DNA from: Ktedonobacter racemifer DSM 44963
GTDB lineage: Bacteria; Chloroflexota; Ktedonobacteria; Ktedonobacterales; Ktedonobacteraceae
Length of the DNA stretch: 64,000 nt
Assembly: GCF_000178855.1 (NCBI RefSeq)
Contig: NZ_ADVG01000002.1
Location: forward strand, 124,001 to 188,000
Reading direction: 5' to 3'
A model generated the notes under the pieces. That model saw only the letters and a list, made by a program, of their open reading frames with translations. It ran no database searches and was not told the origin of the DNA. The translations under genes and the position numbers were made by a program. This document shows positions 53,019 to 62,464 of the stretch, piece after piece (position 1 is the first letter of the stretch; every line of letters starts with the position of its first letter).

Positions 53019-54776
53019 GTGAAGAACGAAGTTACCATCCGAATAGGCGGCGAGTCGGGCGAGGGTACCATTTCTGGAGGTGATATTCTCGCGTTGGCAG
53101 CTGCCCGCTGGGGATATCACGTCTACACATTTCGGACCTTCCCCGCCGAGATTCTCGGCGGCCCGTGTATGTTCCAGGTTCGCATTAGCGACCAACCCGT
53201 AAAATCCATGGGGGACTACGCGGACGTACTCATCTGCCTAAATAAGGAGGCGTTCGATCGCAACGTCAGCGATCTACGACATGGCGGCGTCCTGATTTAT
53301 GATCCGTCCGACTTTACTCCTGAAACCGGCGACTTTATCACGTATGCGATTCCCTTTAACGAGATCGCGCGTAAAGAGGTACAGCTCTTCCAGACCAAAA
53401 ACATGGTCATGCTTGGCGCCATCTCTGGACTCTTCGGCCCGCCCATAGAGGCCATTACCCAGGTTGTGCAGTCCAAGCTCTCCAAGTCGCGTAAGGCTAA
53501 CGCCACGCTGATGGAGAAGAATATGCTGGCCCTTGAGGTCGCCCGCAATTATGTTGTTGAAAAATTAGCCAAACATGATCCCTATGTTCTCGGTCCCGTG
53601 GAGAAGGCAGATCGCGTTGTGCTCAATGGCAACCAGGCAGTCGTAGCAGGTGCCCTGGCCGCGCAATGCCGCTTCTTCGCTGGCTATCCCATTACGCCTG
53701 CGAGCGACATCATGGAAGGTCTGGCCAAGGAACTCCCCAACGTCGGTGGCACGTTCCTCCAGGCTGAAGATGAGATGGCGGCCCTGGCCGCGGTCCTGGG
53801 CGCTTCATTCGGTGGCAAGCGGGCGATGACGGCGACTTCTGGCCCTGGCTTCTCGCTGATGACGGAGCTGATTGGCCTTTCATCTATGGCTGAATTGCCC
53901 GCGGTCATTATCGATGCCCAGCGTGCTGGCCCCAGCACGGGTATGCCTACCAAAATGGAGCAGTCCGATCTGAGCTTCGCGCTCTACGCCGGACACGGCG
54001 ATACGCCGCGTATGATCGTGGCGCCAGCCAATGTGGCCGATTGTTATGAGCTGATACAACTCGCTTTCAATATGGCCGAGCGCTATCAGATGCCAGTCCT
54101 CTTCCTGACCGATCAATCACTCACCGCGCGTGTGGAGAGCGTTGATCGCCACATCTTTAAGCAGGGCGAGGTCCAGGCACGCCTGCAACCTGAGCCAGTA
54201 GCCAGCGATGAGAAAGAGGCAGTTGGCGCCGGTGCAACAGCGGCACACGACTATGCACGCTTTGCGTATACCGCTAGCGGCATCTCGCCCATGACCAGCC
54301 CGGGAGCCGGTGCAACTCCCTATGTGGCGACAGGTCTTGAGCATAATGAGTACGGGCATCCCGACTACGAGCCAGAAGATCATATCGCGATGATGGAAAA
54401 GCGCTTCCGCAAGCTGTATACGGCTGCCGAGGAGCTTCCACAGCCTCAGCGCTATGGCGATGCCGAGGCCACCATCGGGCTTATCGGCTGGGGATCGACC
54501 GAGGGAACCATTCAAGAGGCGATTGACCGCGCCCGCGAAAAGGGATACAAGGTAGCCGCACTCCACTTGAAGATTCTCTCACCATTGCCTGATCGCAAGA
54601 TTCAAGAGTTTATCCATTCGGTGCAAAAGGTTATCGTCCCTGAGTGCAACTACTCGGGTCAGTTAGCTAACCTGCTGGGCGCGAAATATGGGTTGCAAGC
54701 GATCCGTGTGAATAAGTATGGCGGCATTCCGTTCACAGCGGGCGAGATTCTCCGGGCTATTGAGGAGGTCAGTTAA
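53019..54776 (+). CDS. korA: 2-oxoacid:acceptor oxidoreductase, fused gamma-alpha subunit
   Basis: A 585-residue subunit of the 2-oxoglutarate/2-oxoacid:ferredoxin oxidoreductase family. An N-terminal gamma domain (IRIGGESGEGTISGGDILALAAARWG..., to ~190) is joined to the pyrimidine-binding alpha domain (FFAGYPITPASDIMEGLAKELP; QAEDEMAALAAVLGASFGGKRAMTATSGPGFSLM; PSTGMPTKMEQSDL). With KorB it oxidatively decarboxylates a 2-oxoacid to acyl-CoA, reducing ferredoxin. GTG start after GAGGAG; it lies 4 nt before korB. Which 2-oxoacid is used is not certain. Confidence 0.94.
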   Translation: MKNEVTIRIGGESGEGTISGGDILALAAARWGYHVYTFRTFPAEILGGPCMFQVRISDQPVKSMGDYADVLICLNKEAFDRNVSDLRHGGVLIYDPSDFTPETGDFITYAIPFNEIARKEVQLFQTKNMVMLGAISGLFGPPIEAITQVVQSKLSKSRKANATLMEKNMLALEVARNYVVEKLAKHDPYVLGPVEKADRVVLNGNQAVVAGALAAQCRFFAGYPITPASDIMEGLAKELPNVGGTFLQAEDEMAALAAVLGASFGGKRAMTATSGPGFSLMTELIGLSSMAELPAVIIDAQRAGPSTGMPTKMEQSDLSFALYAGHGDTPRMIVAPANVADCYELIQLAFNMAERYQMPVLFLTDQSLTARVESVDRHIFKQGEVQARLQPEPVASDEKEAVGAGATAAHDYARFAYTASGISPMTSPGAGATPYVATGLEHNEYGHPDYEPEDHIAMMEKRFRKLYTAAEELPQPQRYGDAEATIGLIGWGSTEGTIQEAIDRAREKGYKVAALHLKILSPLPDRKIQEFIHSVQKVIVPECNYSGQLANLLGAKYGLQAIRVNKYGGIPFTAGEILRAIEEVS

Positions 54777-54780
54777 TCCG

Positions 54781-55626
54781 ATGACGCAGACAATCATCAA
54801 TCCAACCCCTAAAGACTATAAAAGCGAAGTAAAGCCTACCTGGTGCCCTGGTTGCGGTGACTTTGGTGTACTCAACGCAACCTTGCGCGGTCTCTCTGGG
54901 ATGAAGCTCGCGCCCGATCAGACGGTCGTGGTCTCGGGTATTGGCTGTTCAAGCCGCTTCCCGCACTTTATGAAGACCTTTGGCTTCCATAGTGTGCATG
55001 GTCGAGCCCTTCCTGTCGCCCAGGGACTCAAGATGTCACGCCCGGATCTCAACGTTGTGGCCGTGGGCGGCGACGGTGACTTCTTCAGCATTGGGGCAGG
55101 CCACCTGGTCCATGCCGCTCTGCGCAATATCGATATCACGGTCGTTGTGATGGATAACGAGATCTACGGCCTGACTAAGGGCCAGACCTCGCCCACCTCG
55201 CCTCATGGGCATGTGACCAAGTCCACGCCCTATGGCTTGATGGCCTCCCAGTTCAATCCAATTGCGACCGCGCTCTCGCTCAACGTCAGCTTCGTTGCCC
55301 GTGGCTATTCGGCCAAGCCGAAGGACCTGGCGGCACTTATCGAGCAGGGAATCCAGCATAAAGGCTTCTCCTTTATTCACGCGCTAAGCCCCTGCCCAAC
55401 CTTCTATCACACATTTGACGCCTGGGATGCCTCGGTCACGCCCATCTCGCCTGAGCATGACATCGCTGACCGTGGCCAGGCCATGACTCTGGCGCTCAAT
55501 ACGGAGAAGCAGTTTACGGGTGTCTTCTTCCGCGAAGAGCGTGAGACGATGGACCAGGCCGCGCACAAGCTGGCCGAACGCGCCAAGCCCTTTGATATCG
55601 AACAGTATATTCAGCGCTACGCCTAA
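54781..55626 (+). CDS. korB: 2-oxoacid:acceptor oxidoreductase, TPP-binding beta subunit
   Basis: The 281-residue partner of KorA. The N-terminal CPGCGDFGVLNA is typical of KorB, the thiamine diphosphate/Mg2+ motif is GGDGDFFSIGAGHLVHAALRNIDITVVVMDNEIYGLTKGQTSPTSP (~83-128) and VSGIGCSSRFP lies before it. Separate ferredoxin-like delta subunits are absent nearby, as in two-subunit KorAB enzymes. Two strong hairpins follow the stop codon. Confidence 0.95.
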   Translation: MTQTIINPTPKDYKSEVKPTWCPGCGDFGVLNATLRGLSGMKLAPDQTVVVSGIGCSSRFPHFMKTFGFHSVHGRALPVAQGLKMSRPDLNVVAVGGDGDFFSIGAGHLVHAALRNIDITVVVMDNEIYGLTKGQTSPTSPHGHVTKSTPYGLMASQFNPIATALSLNVSFVARGYSAKPKDLAALIEQGIQHKGFSFIHALSPCPTFYHTFDAWDASVTPISPEHDIADRGQAMTLALNTEKQFTGVFFREERETMDQAAHKLAERAKPFDIEQYIQRYA

Positions 55627-55650
55627 GTACTCATTGCTAGCTAAGGCCTG

Positions 55651-55711
55651 GGTTATGAATGTGATGGACCCTGGCAGCCACAGGCTGCCAGGGTCCATCA
55701 CATTCATAACC
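55651..55711. terminator. 29-bp perfect inverted repeat, 3-nt loop, after korB
   Basis: Arms 55651-55679 and 55683-55711 are exact complements. The inner part is CCCTGGCAGCC-ACA-GGCTGCCAGGG, shared with the hairpin at 62462-62520. Confidence 0.85.
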
Positions 55712-55735
55712 TGAAACACCTTGCCTATGGCGTTA

Positions 55736-55778
55736 GCGAAAGAGGGTATGCCCAGGAGTTGGGCATACCCTCTTTCGC
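55736..55778. terminator. Second hairpin after korB
   Basis: GCGAAAGAGGGTATGCCCA-GGAGT-TGGGCATACCCTCTTTCGC: 19-bp perfect arms. No gene is seen from here to 55930. Confidence 0.8.
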
Positions 55779-55930
55779 GTTGATCTCTCTTGTCTGCGTT
55801 CCAGCTTGAAGCCGGTTGTCCCCTGGACGATTATACGAGTATGATGGGTAGCAAGCCCGCTCGGATAGGTACAGGTCGGTAACACGAAGCGCGAACGTTT
55901 GCATAGTAAAAATTGAGAGTGGAAGAGGAG

Positions 55931-56161
55931 TTAGAACAGCTCGTAACCAGAAACATTTGTCATAGCGGCAACATTAATCGAATTCACCACGGCCTGGGAA
56001 AACTTTTCACCACAAGCGCGGCAGAAGAGGCCACCTTCATTGTGATAGGCTCCTCCAATTGCGGTCAACTGGCGCTCTGCGGGCTTTCCACACCACTCAC
56101 AGGCGCTGCCACGGGGGGCAAAGTCAACAGAAACTGGTCGGCGAAACTCATTGCTCGTCAT
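55931..56161 (-). CDS. Small zinc-ribbon protein
   Basis: A 76-residue protein with two CxxC knuckles, CEWCGKPAERQL and FCRACGEKFSQ (~21-24 and 47-50), so a single zinc ribbon is likely. AGGAGG lies 7 nt before the ATG, making translation credible. Function is unknown; such proteins often bind nucleic acid or act as partner subunits. It is not in an operon. Confidence 0.75.
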   Translation of the reverse strand: MTSNEFRRPVSVDFAPRGSACEWCGKPAERQLTAIGGAYHNEGGLFCRACGEKFSQAVVNSINVAAMTNVSGYELF

Positions 56162-56434
56162 GAGGGTATCCTCCTATCCTGTGCTGATCAGGTAATTTAC
56201 ATCGTTTTAGAGGGTTCCAGCACACTGGGGGAATCTGTATCTAGTGGTTAGTAGCTCTATGAGCAGCCACGACGATACTGCATCCACGAGTTCGCGCATC
56301 ATCGCTTTAGAGCCACGCTGCTCCGGCTTCAGGTCAAATGGTAGATAACGCAGGGGTATATGGTGTTACCTAGTAAACCAACTATACCATACTTTTCTCC
56401 AAAGTACTAGCCTTTGGGCAAAGTTTCGTCATAT

Positions 56435-56704
56435 TCATTCTTGGGGAGGTGGAGCATCGGCCTGCGAAGGTGCCGTCTCTTCTTCAAGTGCCGGGAAGCG
56501 GCTCGACATGCGGTCGCCGATAACCCATCCAATCACGCCTAGCACCACGATAAAAATGAGCCAGCTCCAGAGGATAACACTTAAATTTATGTTGAAGACA
56601 GCGGCCATAACACCCGCCAGAATAATGCCTACGATTAAGCCTGTGGTAACGCCAATCAAGCAGCCCGGGTGCTTCAGGTTACGCCCGCGAAGTTTGTTCA
56701 TCAT
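56435..56704 (-). CDS. Small two-helix membrane protein
   Basis: An 89-residue product starting at ATG 56704 after AAAGGTG. Two hydrophobic helices (GCLIGVTTGLIVGIILAGVMAAVF and LSVILWSWLIFIVVLGVIGWVIG) are followed by a polar, Pro/Glu-rich tail (ALEEETAPSQADAPPPQE). No family is recognised. The longer in-frame extension upstream lacks coding character and is left out. Confidence 0.65.
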   Translation of the reverse strand: MMNKLRGRNLKHPGCLIGVTTGLIVGIILAGVMAAVFNINLSVILWSWLIFIVVLGVIGWVIGDRMSSRFPALEEETAPSQADAPPPQE

Positions 56705-56900
56705 AGTTGTGCAATACACCTTTAGAGAAAATATTGTTTGCTTTGATTCTTTACTTTGTATACCGATGATAGCGTTTACAGCCCTCACCGTCAAGAGATT
56801 GCATCTTTTCTGCCTATTCCATACAATGAAGAGGAAGACCCCAGAAGAACCTGTATAATGTAGAGTAATCTCGAACAAAACATCAAGGGAGATGCACCAT

Positions 56901-57932
56901 ATGAAAGCAGCCGTTTTTCACGAGCATGGTGACACACAGGTATTGCGCGTTGAGGACCTGCCCCAGCCAACGCCAGGCCCTACCGAGGTCGTCCTCAAAG
57001 TTCATGCCTGTGGCATCAATCGCCTGGATATTTATTCACGCACTGGCCGCACAAAAATCGCGCCTATGCCTCATATCTCTGGCTCTGAGGTCGCAGGCGA
57101 GATCGTCGCAGTGGGTGATACGGTACGTGGCCTGACTGTCGGGCAGGCTGTCGCGGTAGCCCCCTATCTTTTCTGCGGCCAGTGTGAATTTTGCCGTTCA
57201 GGTGAGGAGGCCATCTGCCTCAAAGGGGATATTGTTGGCCTGGGCAGCCAGGGTGGCTACGCCGAGTATATGCTCGCGCCAGCTTCCAGCATTGTACCTC
57301 TTCCCGAAGGCGTCGACGCTGTGTCCGCCGCGGCTGTTGGCCTGGCGGCAATTACGGCCTGGCATATGCTGACGAAGAAAGCGCCCCTCCAACCGGGCCA
57401 GGATATCCTGATTCAAGCTGGTGGCAGTGGAGTCGGTAGCGCGGCCATCCAGATCGCCAAGCTGGCCGGGGCACGTGTGATTACGACGGTCGGAAACGAG
57501 GAGAAACGGGCGAAGGCGCTTGAGCTTGGCGCCGACGAGGTCATTAATTACCGCGAACACGACTTCTTTCAAGAGGTTCGTCGCCTGACCAATAAGCGAG
57601 GCGTAGATGTCGCCTTTGAGCATATTGGACCAGAAACCTGGGAGAAGAGCGTCGCGTGCCTCGCGCGTGGGGGTCGCCTGGTCACCTGTGGCGCCACAAC
57701 TGGTAACGAGAGCAAAGTCAATATCTGGAACCTCTTCGCCAAAGAACAAACGCTGCTTGGTTCGTATGGAGGCACGCGCCAGGACCTGGCAGATGTCCTC
57801 AAGCTGGTCGCGCAGCTCAAGTTCCTGCCAGTGGTGGATAGCACCTATCCGCTTGAACGCATTGGCGAGGCACAGCAGCGCCTGGAGCGCCGCGAGAGCT
57901 TTGGCAAATTGATTGTGACCCCATCTGTATAA
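56901..57932 (+). CDS. Zinc-type alcohol dehydrogenase / quinone oxidoreductase-like MDR protein
   Basis: A 343-residue medium-chain dehydrogenase/reductase. Catalytic-domain features are ACGINRLDIYSRTGR and HISGSEVAGEIVAVGD; the four-Cys structural zinc lobe is reduced to CGQCEFCRSGEEAIC (~92-106). The NAD(P) fold has ILIQAGGSGVGSAAIQIAKLAGARVI (~165). It resembles crotonyl-CoA reductase/quinone reductase-like MDRs; the substrate is unknown. AAGGGAG precedes the ATG at 56901. Confidence 0.9.
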   Translation: MKAAVFHEHGDTQVLRVEDLPQPTPGPTEVVLKVHACGINRLDIYSRTGRTKIAPMPHISGSEVAGEIVAVGDTVRGLTVGQAVAVAPYLFCGQCEFCRSGEEAICLKGDIVGLGSQGGYAEYMLAPASSIVPLPEGVDAVSAAAVGLAAITAWHMLTKKAPLQPGQDILIQAGGSGVGSAAIQIAKLAGARVITTVGNEEKRAKALELGADEVINYREHDFFQEVRRLTNKRGVDVAFEHIGPETWEKSVACLARGGRLVTCGATTGNESKVNIWNLFAKEQTLLGSYGGTRQDLADVLKLVAQLKFLPVVDSTYPLERIGEAQQRLERRESFGKLIVTPSV

Positions 57933-58086
57933 TGAAACTGTCGAGGTATCGTTCAGGTACCGGGCGGTATTTCGTTTATGACTATCGCAGATCTTATTCC
58001 GAAAACCAACGCCACTACCGTGGCTAGTGCTTCGCACTCAGGTTTTCGTAGAAGAAGACACCAGTAAACGAAAGGATGACAGTTTC

Positions 58087-58272
58087 ATGGCAACAGTTGT
58101 GAAAGAGTCGCGCCCATCTTCCAACCATCACAAGGTTGAGGTTATTGATGTTCCCGAGCAGTCATCAAGTCGCAAAGGATGGACGATCAGCCTGATCGTT
58201 ACAGGTATCCTCGCTGCAATCGGTACAACGACCTTTTTCGTGTGGCGCCGCCTCTCCGCTGACGAGGAATAA
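58087..58272 (+). CDS. Small single-pass membrane protein
   Basis: A 61-residue protein: basic-polar N-terminus, one helix (WTISLIVTGILAAIGTTTFFVW) and a short RRLSADEE tail. AAAGGATGAC precedes the ATG. No family is known. It stands between the MDR gene and a two-component system. Confidence 0.6.
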   Translation: MATVVKESRPSSNHHKVEVIDVPEQSSSRKGWTISLIVTGILAAIGTTTFFVWRRLSADEE

Positions 58273-58334
58273 CCTCAAAGGGGAGACGCGCTAACCTATT
58301 TTTGAGAGGCCTCGCTCAGGTGCCTTTCAAAGCA

Positions 58335-58377
58335 AGAGAATGGCTGGTTCAGGCATACACTGAATCAGCCATTCTCT
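58335..58377. terminator. 17-bp hairpin before the two-component genes
   Basis: AGAGAATGGCTGGTTCA pairs, with one mismatch, with TGAATCAGCCATTCTCT, followed by CTTGCTTATC. Confidence 0.65.
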
Positions 58378-58479
58378 CTTGCTTATCAGCCTCTCTTCTT
58401 TTCAGCCCCATTTCAGCAAGATCAGGTAATTATATAATGAGAGAGAATATTCAACCTGATAGAAGCGAGCAGCAAAGTG

Positions 58480-59184
58480 ATGCAACCGCCAACATTCACA
58501 AATGCGCACATTTTGATCGTCGACGATGAGACGCGTGTGACCAGCGCCCTACGGCGCAGCCTGGCCTATGAAGGCTACCAGGTATCGAGCGCCAGCAATG
58601 GGGAAATCGCCCTTGAGCTAGCACGCACCAGGCGACCAGACGTGGTTATTCTCGATATCATGCTGCCGGGCATGAATGGGCTAGAGGTCTGCCGTTGTCT
58701 CCATCAAACTCAGGCAACACCCGCGATTCTCATGCTGACTGCCCGTGACACAGTCGCAGATCGCGTCACAGGACTGGAGATGGGGGCCGACGATTACCTG
58801 GTCAAACCCTTTGCCCTGGAAGAACTGCTTGCCCGCGTTAAGGCCCTCCTACGCCGCAAACAGCCTACAGAGGTCCATGGAGAGCTTCTCTGCTTCGCAG
58901 ATCTAGAGCTTGATACCGCGACACGCCAGGCACATCGTGGTCAACGCATGATTGACCTGAGCACAACAGAATACGAATTACTGACGCTCTTTTTGCGCAA
59001 TCCACGCGTAGTCCTCACACGCGGCCTGCTCATGGAGCGTATCTGGGGCAACGACTTTGAGGGCAGCCCCAATGTGCTGGAGGTCTACATCGGACACTTG
59101 CGCAACAAACTGGAGCGCGAGGGCGAACAACGCCTGCTCCAAACCATACGCGGCACTGGCTATGTCCTGCGCTTACCTGACTAA
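58480..59184 (+). CDS. OmpR-family response regulator
   Basis: A 234-residue regulator: receiver domain (ILIVDDETRV, phospho-Asp in VVILDIMLPGMNG, Lys in YLVKPFALEELLARV) and C-terminal winged helix (LSTTEYELLTLFLRNPRVVLTRGLLMERIWG...VYIGHLRNKLEREG...TIRGTGYVLR). The ATG at 58480 is directly preceded by an in-frame GTG, which could also serve. The histidine kinase gene follows after 24 bp, so the two form one operon. Confidence 0.95.
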   Translation: MQPPTFTNAHILIVDDETRVTSALRRSLAYEGYQVSSASNGEIALELARTRRPDVVILDIMLPGMNGLEVCRCLHQTQATPAILMLTARDTVADRVTGLEMGADDYLVKPFALEELLARVKALLRRKQPTEVHGELLCFADLELDTATRQAHRGQRMIDLSTTEYELLTLFLRNPRVVLTRGLLMERIWGNDFEGSPNVLEVYIGHLRNKLEREGEQRLLQTIRGTGYVLRLPD

Positions 59185-59208
59185 TATTTTCAGCACATCT
59201 GGAGAAAA

Positions 59209-60810
59209 ATGCCTATGTCCACACTCTCTCAGCGAGCTATTGCACCCAGAGAACATAGCCGAACCCGGCCTGGACTGTATATCCCTCTGCATCTACGGCT
59301 CGCCTGCTTTTATACACTTCTCCTTATTGGAATCTTTGCCTTCTTTGGCATCTATGTGTATCAGCAAGCTCGCCAGCAAGCCTATCAAGAGTTGGACAAT
59401 GCCCTCAGTACGCGTGCGGCCAGTATCCAGCTTGGCAAGGACCTCTCGCCCTCATATATGAGTAGCGAGGGCACGAAATATCCCCTGCTCTTGCCCGGCG
59501 ACAATGGCATAGGTATTGGTGGTATCTCCATTGAGATCCTCAGCACAAAACTTCAACTGCTAGCCACCACGACGGGCGCCCTGGACGGCGGCACAACCAT
59601 CGGGCACCAGTCTGCGCCACCCGCTCCCTGGGATGAGAAGGCCGCACAGGCCGCGCTTCGCGGACACGGGTGTCATGAGAGCGCCGTCGCCAGCGCGTGT
59701 CTCTTTAGCACCATTGCTTACAATGGGCAAACCGTTCGCATCTATACCCTGCGCAATGATAACCCCTACCCCACGCCTCATATCATCCAGACCGCGCGGA
59801 GCACCGATGACGTAGAGCAATCACTGGCTCACCTACGTCAACTCATTCTCGAGGTCTCGCTTCTGGCCTTACTGCTCGCGCTTCTAGGAGGCTGGCTAAT
59901 CGCGCGCGGGGTTTTAAGCGCCGTTCATCGCCTGACCCTGGCAGCGCAAACCATTAGCACCTCAAGCGACTTTAGCAAGCGTGTCTACCTTCCCAACAGC
60001 TTCTGGCGCGCACGTGACGAACTGAGCATACTCAGCGAGACATTCAACCAGATGCTCACAAACCTTGAAGAGGCGTACCTGCGCCAGCAGCGCTTTGTGG
60101 CCGACGCCTCACATGAGTTACGCGCGCCCATCACCTCGATCCGCTGCAATCTCGATCTGCTAAACAAGGCACCCGATCTTCCAGGCGAAGAGATAAGCGC
60201 AGCCCTCACCGACACCCAGGCTGAGGCCGAACGGCTCGGACGCCTGGTTAATGACCTGTTGACCCTGGCACGCGCCGATAGCACGCAGCAACTGCTGCGT
60301 GAAGCTCCCCACGCGCTTTATCATACACGTATCGACCTGGATAGTCTCCTGCTGGATACCTTCCGCCTGTTCCGCCATCGAAGCGAGCAGGCGTCCATAT
60401 ATCCACGCCTGCTTCTTCAGCATACGGAGCCAGTTCAAATCTATGGGGATGCCGACCAGCTCAAGCAGGTCCTGGTGGCCCTGGTGGATAACGCCTTCAA
60501 ATACACACCCCCGAACGGCACCATCACGCTCTCACTGCGCAGCCATGAACACAGGCAAGCCTGCATCGTCATTAGCGATACCGGCATAGGCATTCCAGCT
60601 GAGGATCTTTCGCACATCTTTGAGCGCTTCTACCGAGCAGATCCAGCCCGCTCGCGTGATCGTGGTGGTAGCGGTCTGGGACTCGCAATTGTGAAACGTA
60701 TCGTTGAGAACCATCGAGGCAACATCCAGGTCGAGAGCACGCCAGGCGCCGGCAGCAACTTTACGCTCTGCTTTCCCTCAGTACCAATTGCTCCAGGTGA
60801 ACAAGCTTAA
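59209..60810 (+). CDS. Sensor histidine kinase
   Basis: A 533-residue membrane kinase. TM1 (LACFYTLLLIGIFAFFGIYVY, ~31-51), an extracytoplasmic sensor of ~150 residues, TM2 (LILEVSLLALLLALLGGWLIARG), HAMP, HisKA with His in FVADASHELRAPITSIRCNLDLL (~302) and HATPase_c (VDNAFKYTPPNG; FERFYRADPARSRDRGGSGLGLAIVKRI). It should phosphorylate the preceding OmpR-type regulator. Two Cys in the sensor loop (GCHESAVASACLF) might form a disulfide. The signal is unknown. Confidence 0.95.
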   Translation: MPMSTLSQRAIAPREHSRTRPGLYIPLHLRLACFYTLLLIGIFAFFGIYVYQQARQQAYQELDNALSTRAASIQLGKDLSPSYMSSEGTKYPLLLPGDNGIGIGGISIEILSTKLQLLATTTGALDGGTTIGHQSAPPAPWDEKAAQAALRGHGCHESAVASACLFSTIAYNGQTVRIYTLRNDNPYPTPHIIQTARSTDDVEQSLAHLRQLILEVSLLALLLALLGGWLIARGVLSAVHRLTLAAQTISTSSDFSKRVYLPNSFWRARDELSILSETFNQMLTNLEEAYLRQQRFVADASHELRAPITSIRCNLDLLNKAPDLPGEEISAALTDTQAEAERLGRLVNDLLTLARADSTQQLLREAPHALYHTRIDLDSLLLDTFRLFRHRSEQASIYPRLLLQHTEPVQIYGDADQLKQVLVALVDNAFKYTPPNGTITLSLRSHEHRQACIVISDTGIGIPAEDLSHIFERFYRADPARSRDRGGSGLGLAIVKRIVENHRGNIQVESTPGAGSNFTLCFPSVPIAPGEQA

Positions 60811-60828
60811 GTCCAAGCCAGCTTGGAC
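60811..60828. terminator. Short hairpin after the kinase gene
   Basis: GTCCAAGC-CA-GCTTGGAC followed by TCTACAACTT; modest T content. Confidence 0.5.
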
Positions 60829-60967
60829 TCTACAACTTACTGGATGTATCTCCAGCTCGCACCTGAATTTGCGTAGATCTCCGAAAGCATGCTATCATCA
60901 CATTTAAAGCAGCACGTTTCCTAATGGCAAAATGCCAATGTCATAACACACACAGGGAGGTGAGAGT

Positions 60968-62464
60968 ATCGGTACATTTACGCTACCTTCAGACGACAAT
61001 GTAAAAATTCAACTGCACGTTCCGCGAGCAGATAAGAAGCAGCTTGAGAAGCTTCCCTGGCACACTCAGCTCGAAGAATGGGAGCAACTGGGCGTCCCTC
61101 TCCTGGTCATTCGTCGCGGTGCGTCGCGCCATCCGGTGGTCTTCGTTGAGAGCGAGGGCGCGCGCTACGCGATCAAGGAGACGACGCCACACATGGCCGA
61201 GCGCGAGATTCGCAACTTGCGCGAGATCGAGCGGCGCGGTATTCCCGCCCTCAGTCCCATCGGCACCGCGCACGTGTCGGCCCCTCCCATTCCGATAGAG
61301 GTACCCGGCATCCCCGGCATGCGGCAATATATCAATAACGACCGTGGCTATACCATCACGCGCCTCGCTCCACGCGTTATTCCTCATGTCCTGCTCTATC
61401 GCCTCCCATTGAAGAAACGCTCCAAGCACAGCCTGCTCTCGGCGGTGGCGGTCTTAATGGTTGAGCTGCACGAGCATGGTATCTACTGGGGTGATCCCTC
61501 CCTCGCCAATGCATTGATTCGCATTGATGGGAAGCGCGTGCTGGGTATCATGGCCGATGCGGAGACGGTTGAGATCTTTCCGCAAGCCGTCAGTGAGGGG
61601 CTGCGCCAGCAGGACCTGGCCCACTTTGGCGAGTCGCTGGCCTGGCAGGCCGAAGATTTACGCCAGGCGCGGGGACTGCCTGAAGAAGAACAGGTCCTTG
61701 ATGATAGCGATTTTCGCTATTTTGAGCGTCGCTATCGCTGGCTCAGGCGCGAACACGCGCGCCTGGCGGATGAGCAGCACTTCGATACGCTCTTTCAAGC
61801 GCAGAAATTCCTGCACTCGCTCAATCGCTGGGGCTTCTCTCTGCTGGATATGACTGGGCGTGCAGTACAGCAGTTTACGACGGTGCGGCCTGGCTGGTAT
61901 CAGCGCCGCATCTATGAACTCATTCATATCTCCATCCCCCGGCCCTACGCACGTCGCTTCTATAACCTGATCCTGGGACACCAGGCCATTCTCAGCGAAC
62001 AGGTCCATCGCCCCGTCAAATTAGAGGTCGCGGCCCGCGACTGGTACCGCCGCTACCACCTGCCCACGATTCTCTTGCTGCGCCAAACCCTCACGCAAGA
62101 ACAGGACCCGATGCAGGCCTACTTTGCCATCATGGATCACAAGTGGAATCTCAGCCTGAAGGCGGGACACGAAATTCCGCTTGAGGATGCAATCACCGAC
62201 TGGCATATGGAGGAGGCCAATACCGGCGAGTTGGGCGCGGTCGACCCGGCAAAGATGGCGACCTGGTGGCGTGAGCGCGCTCCAGTCCCAGAGGCCCTGG
62301 CTCCGCCTTCTATTGAAAGCGAAGAGCTTGAGCCACTGCTGGCGACCGCCGAGCGCCCCCTCGTTCGCCTACAACAGCCAGAGCTTGAGCAGAAACTGCC
62401 CAATATCCTGGAGGATAGCCAGAGGCCCAGGAAGATTACCACCTCTGACCTGGAACAAAAGTAA
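60968..62464 (+). CDS. Kinase-fold protein with DUF4032-like C-terminus, probable AUC start
   Basis: The frame is open from 60947 but has no ATG, GTG or TTG until an internal GTG at 61136. GGGAGGTGAG (60955-60964) stands 7 nt before ATC at 60968, at ideal spacing, and the ~55 codons after it look genuine (KIQLHVPRADKKQLEKLPWHTQLEEWEQLGVPLLVIRRG). The protein (~498 residues) has a kinase-like lobe (ARYAIKETTPHMAEREIRNL; ELHEHGIYWGDPSLANALI, InaA-like) and a C-terminal helical part (EVAARDWYRRYHLPTILLL) like DUF4032. The substrate is unknown. Confidence 0.75.
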   Translation: MGTFTLPSDDNVKIQLHVPRADKKQLEKLPWHTQLEEWEQLGVPLLVIRRGASRHPVVFVESEGARYAIKETTPHMAEREIRNLREIERRGIPALSPIGTAHVSAPPIPIEVPGIPGMRQYINNDRGYTITRLAPRVIPHVLLYRLPLKKRSKHSLLSAVAVLMVELHEHGIYWGDPSLANALIRIDGKRVLGIMADAETVEIFPQAVSEGLRQQDLAHFGESLAWQAEDLRQARGLPEEEQVLDDSDFRYFERRYRWLRREHARLADEQHFDTLFQAQKFLHSLNRWGFSLLDMTGRAVQQFTTVRPGWYQRRIYELIHISIPRPYARRFYNLILGHQAILSEQVHRPVKLEVAARDWYRRYHLPTILLLRQTLTQEQDPMQAYFAIMDHKWNLSLKAGHEIPLEDAITDWHMEEANTGELGAVDPAKMATWWRERAPVPEALAPPSIESEELEPLLATAERPLVRLQQPELEQKLPNILEDSQRPRKITTSDLEQK

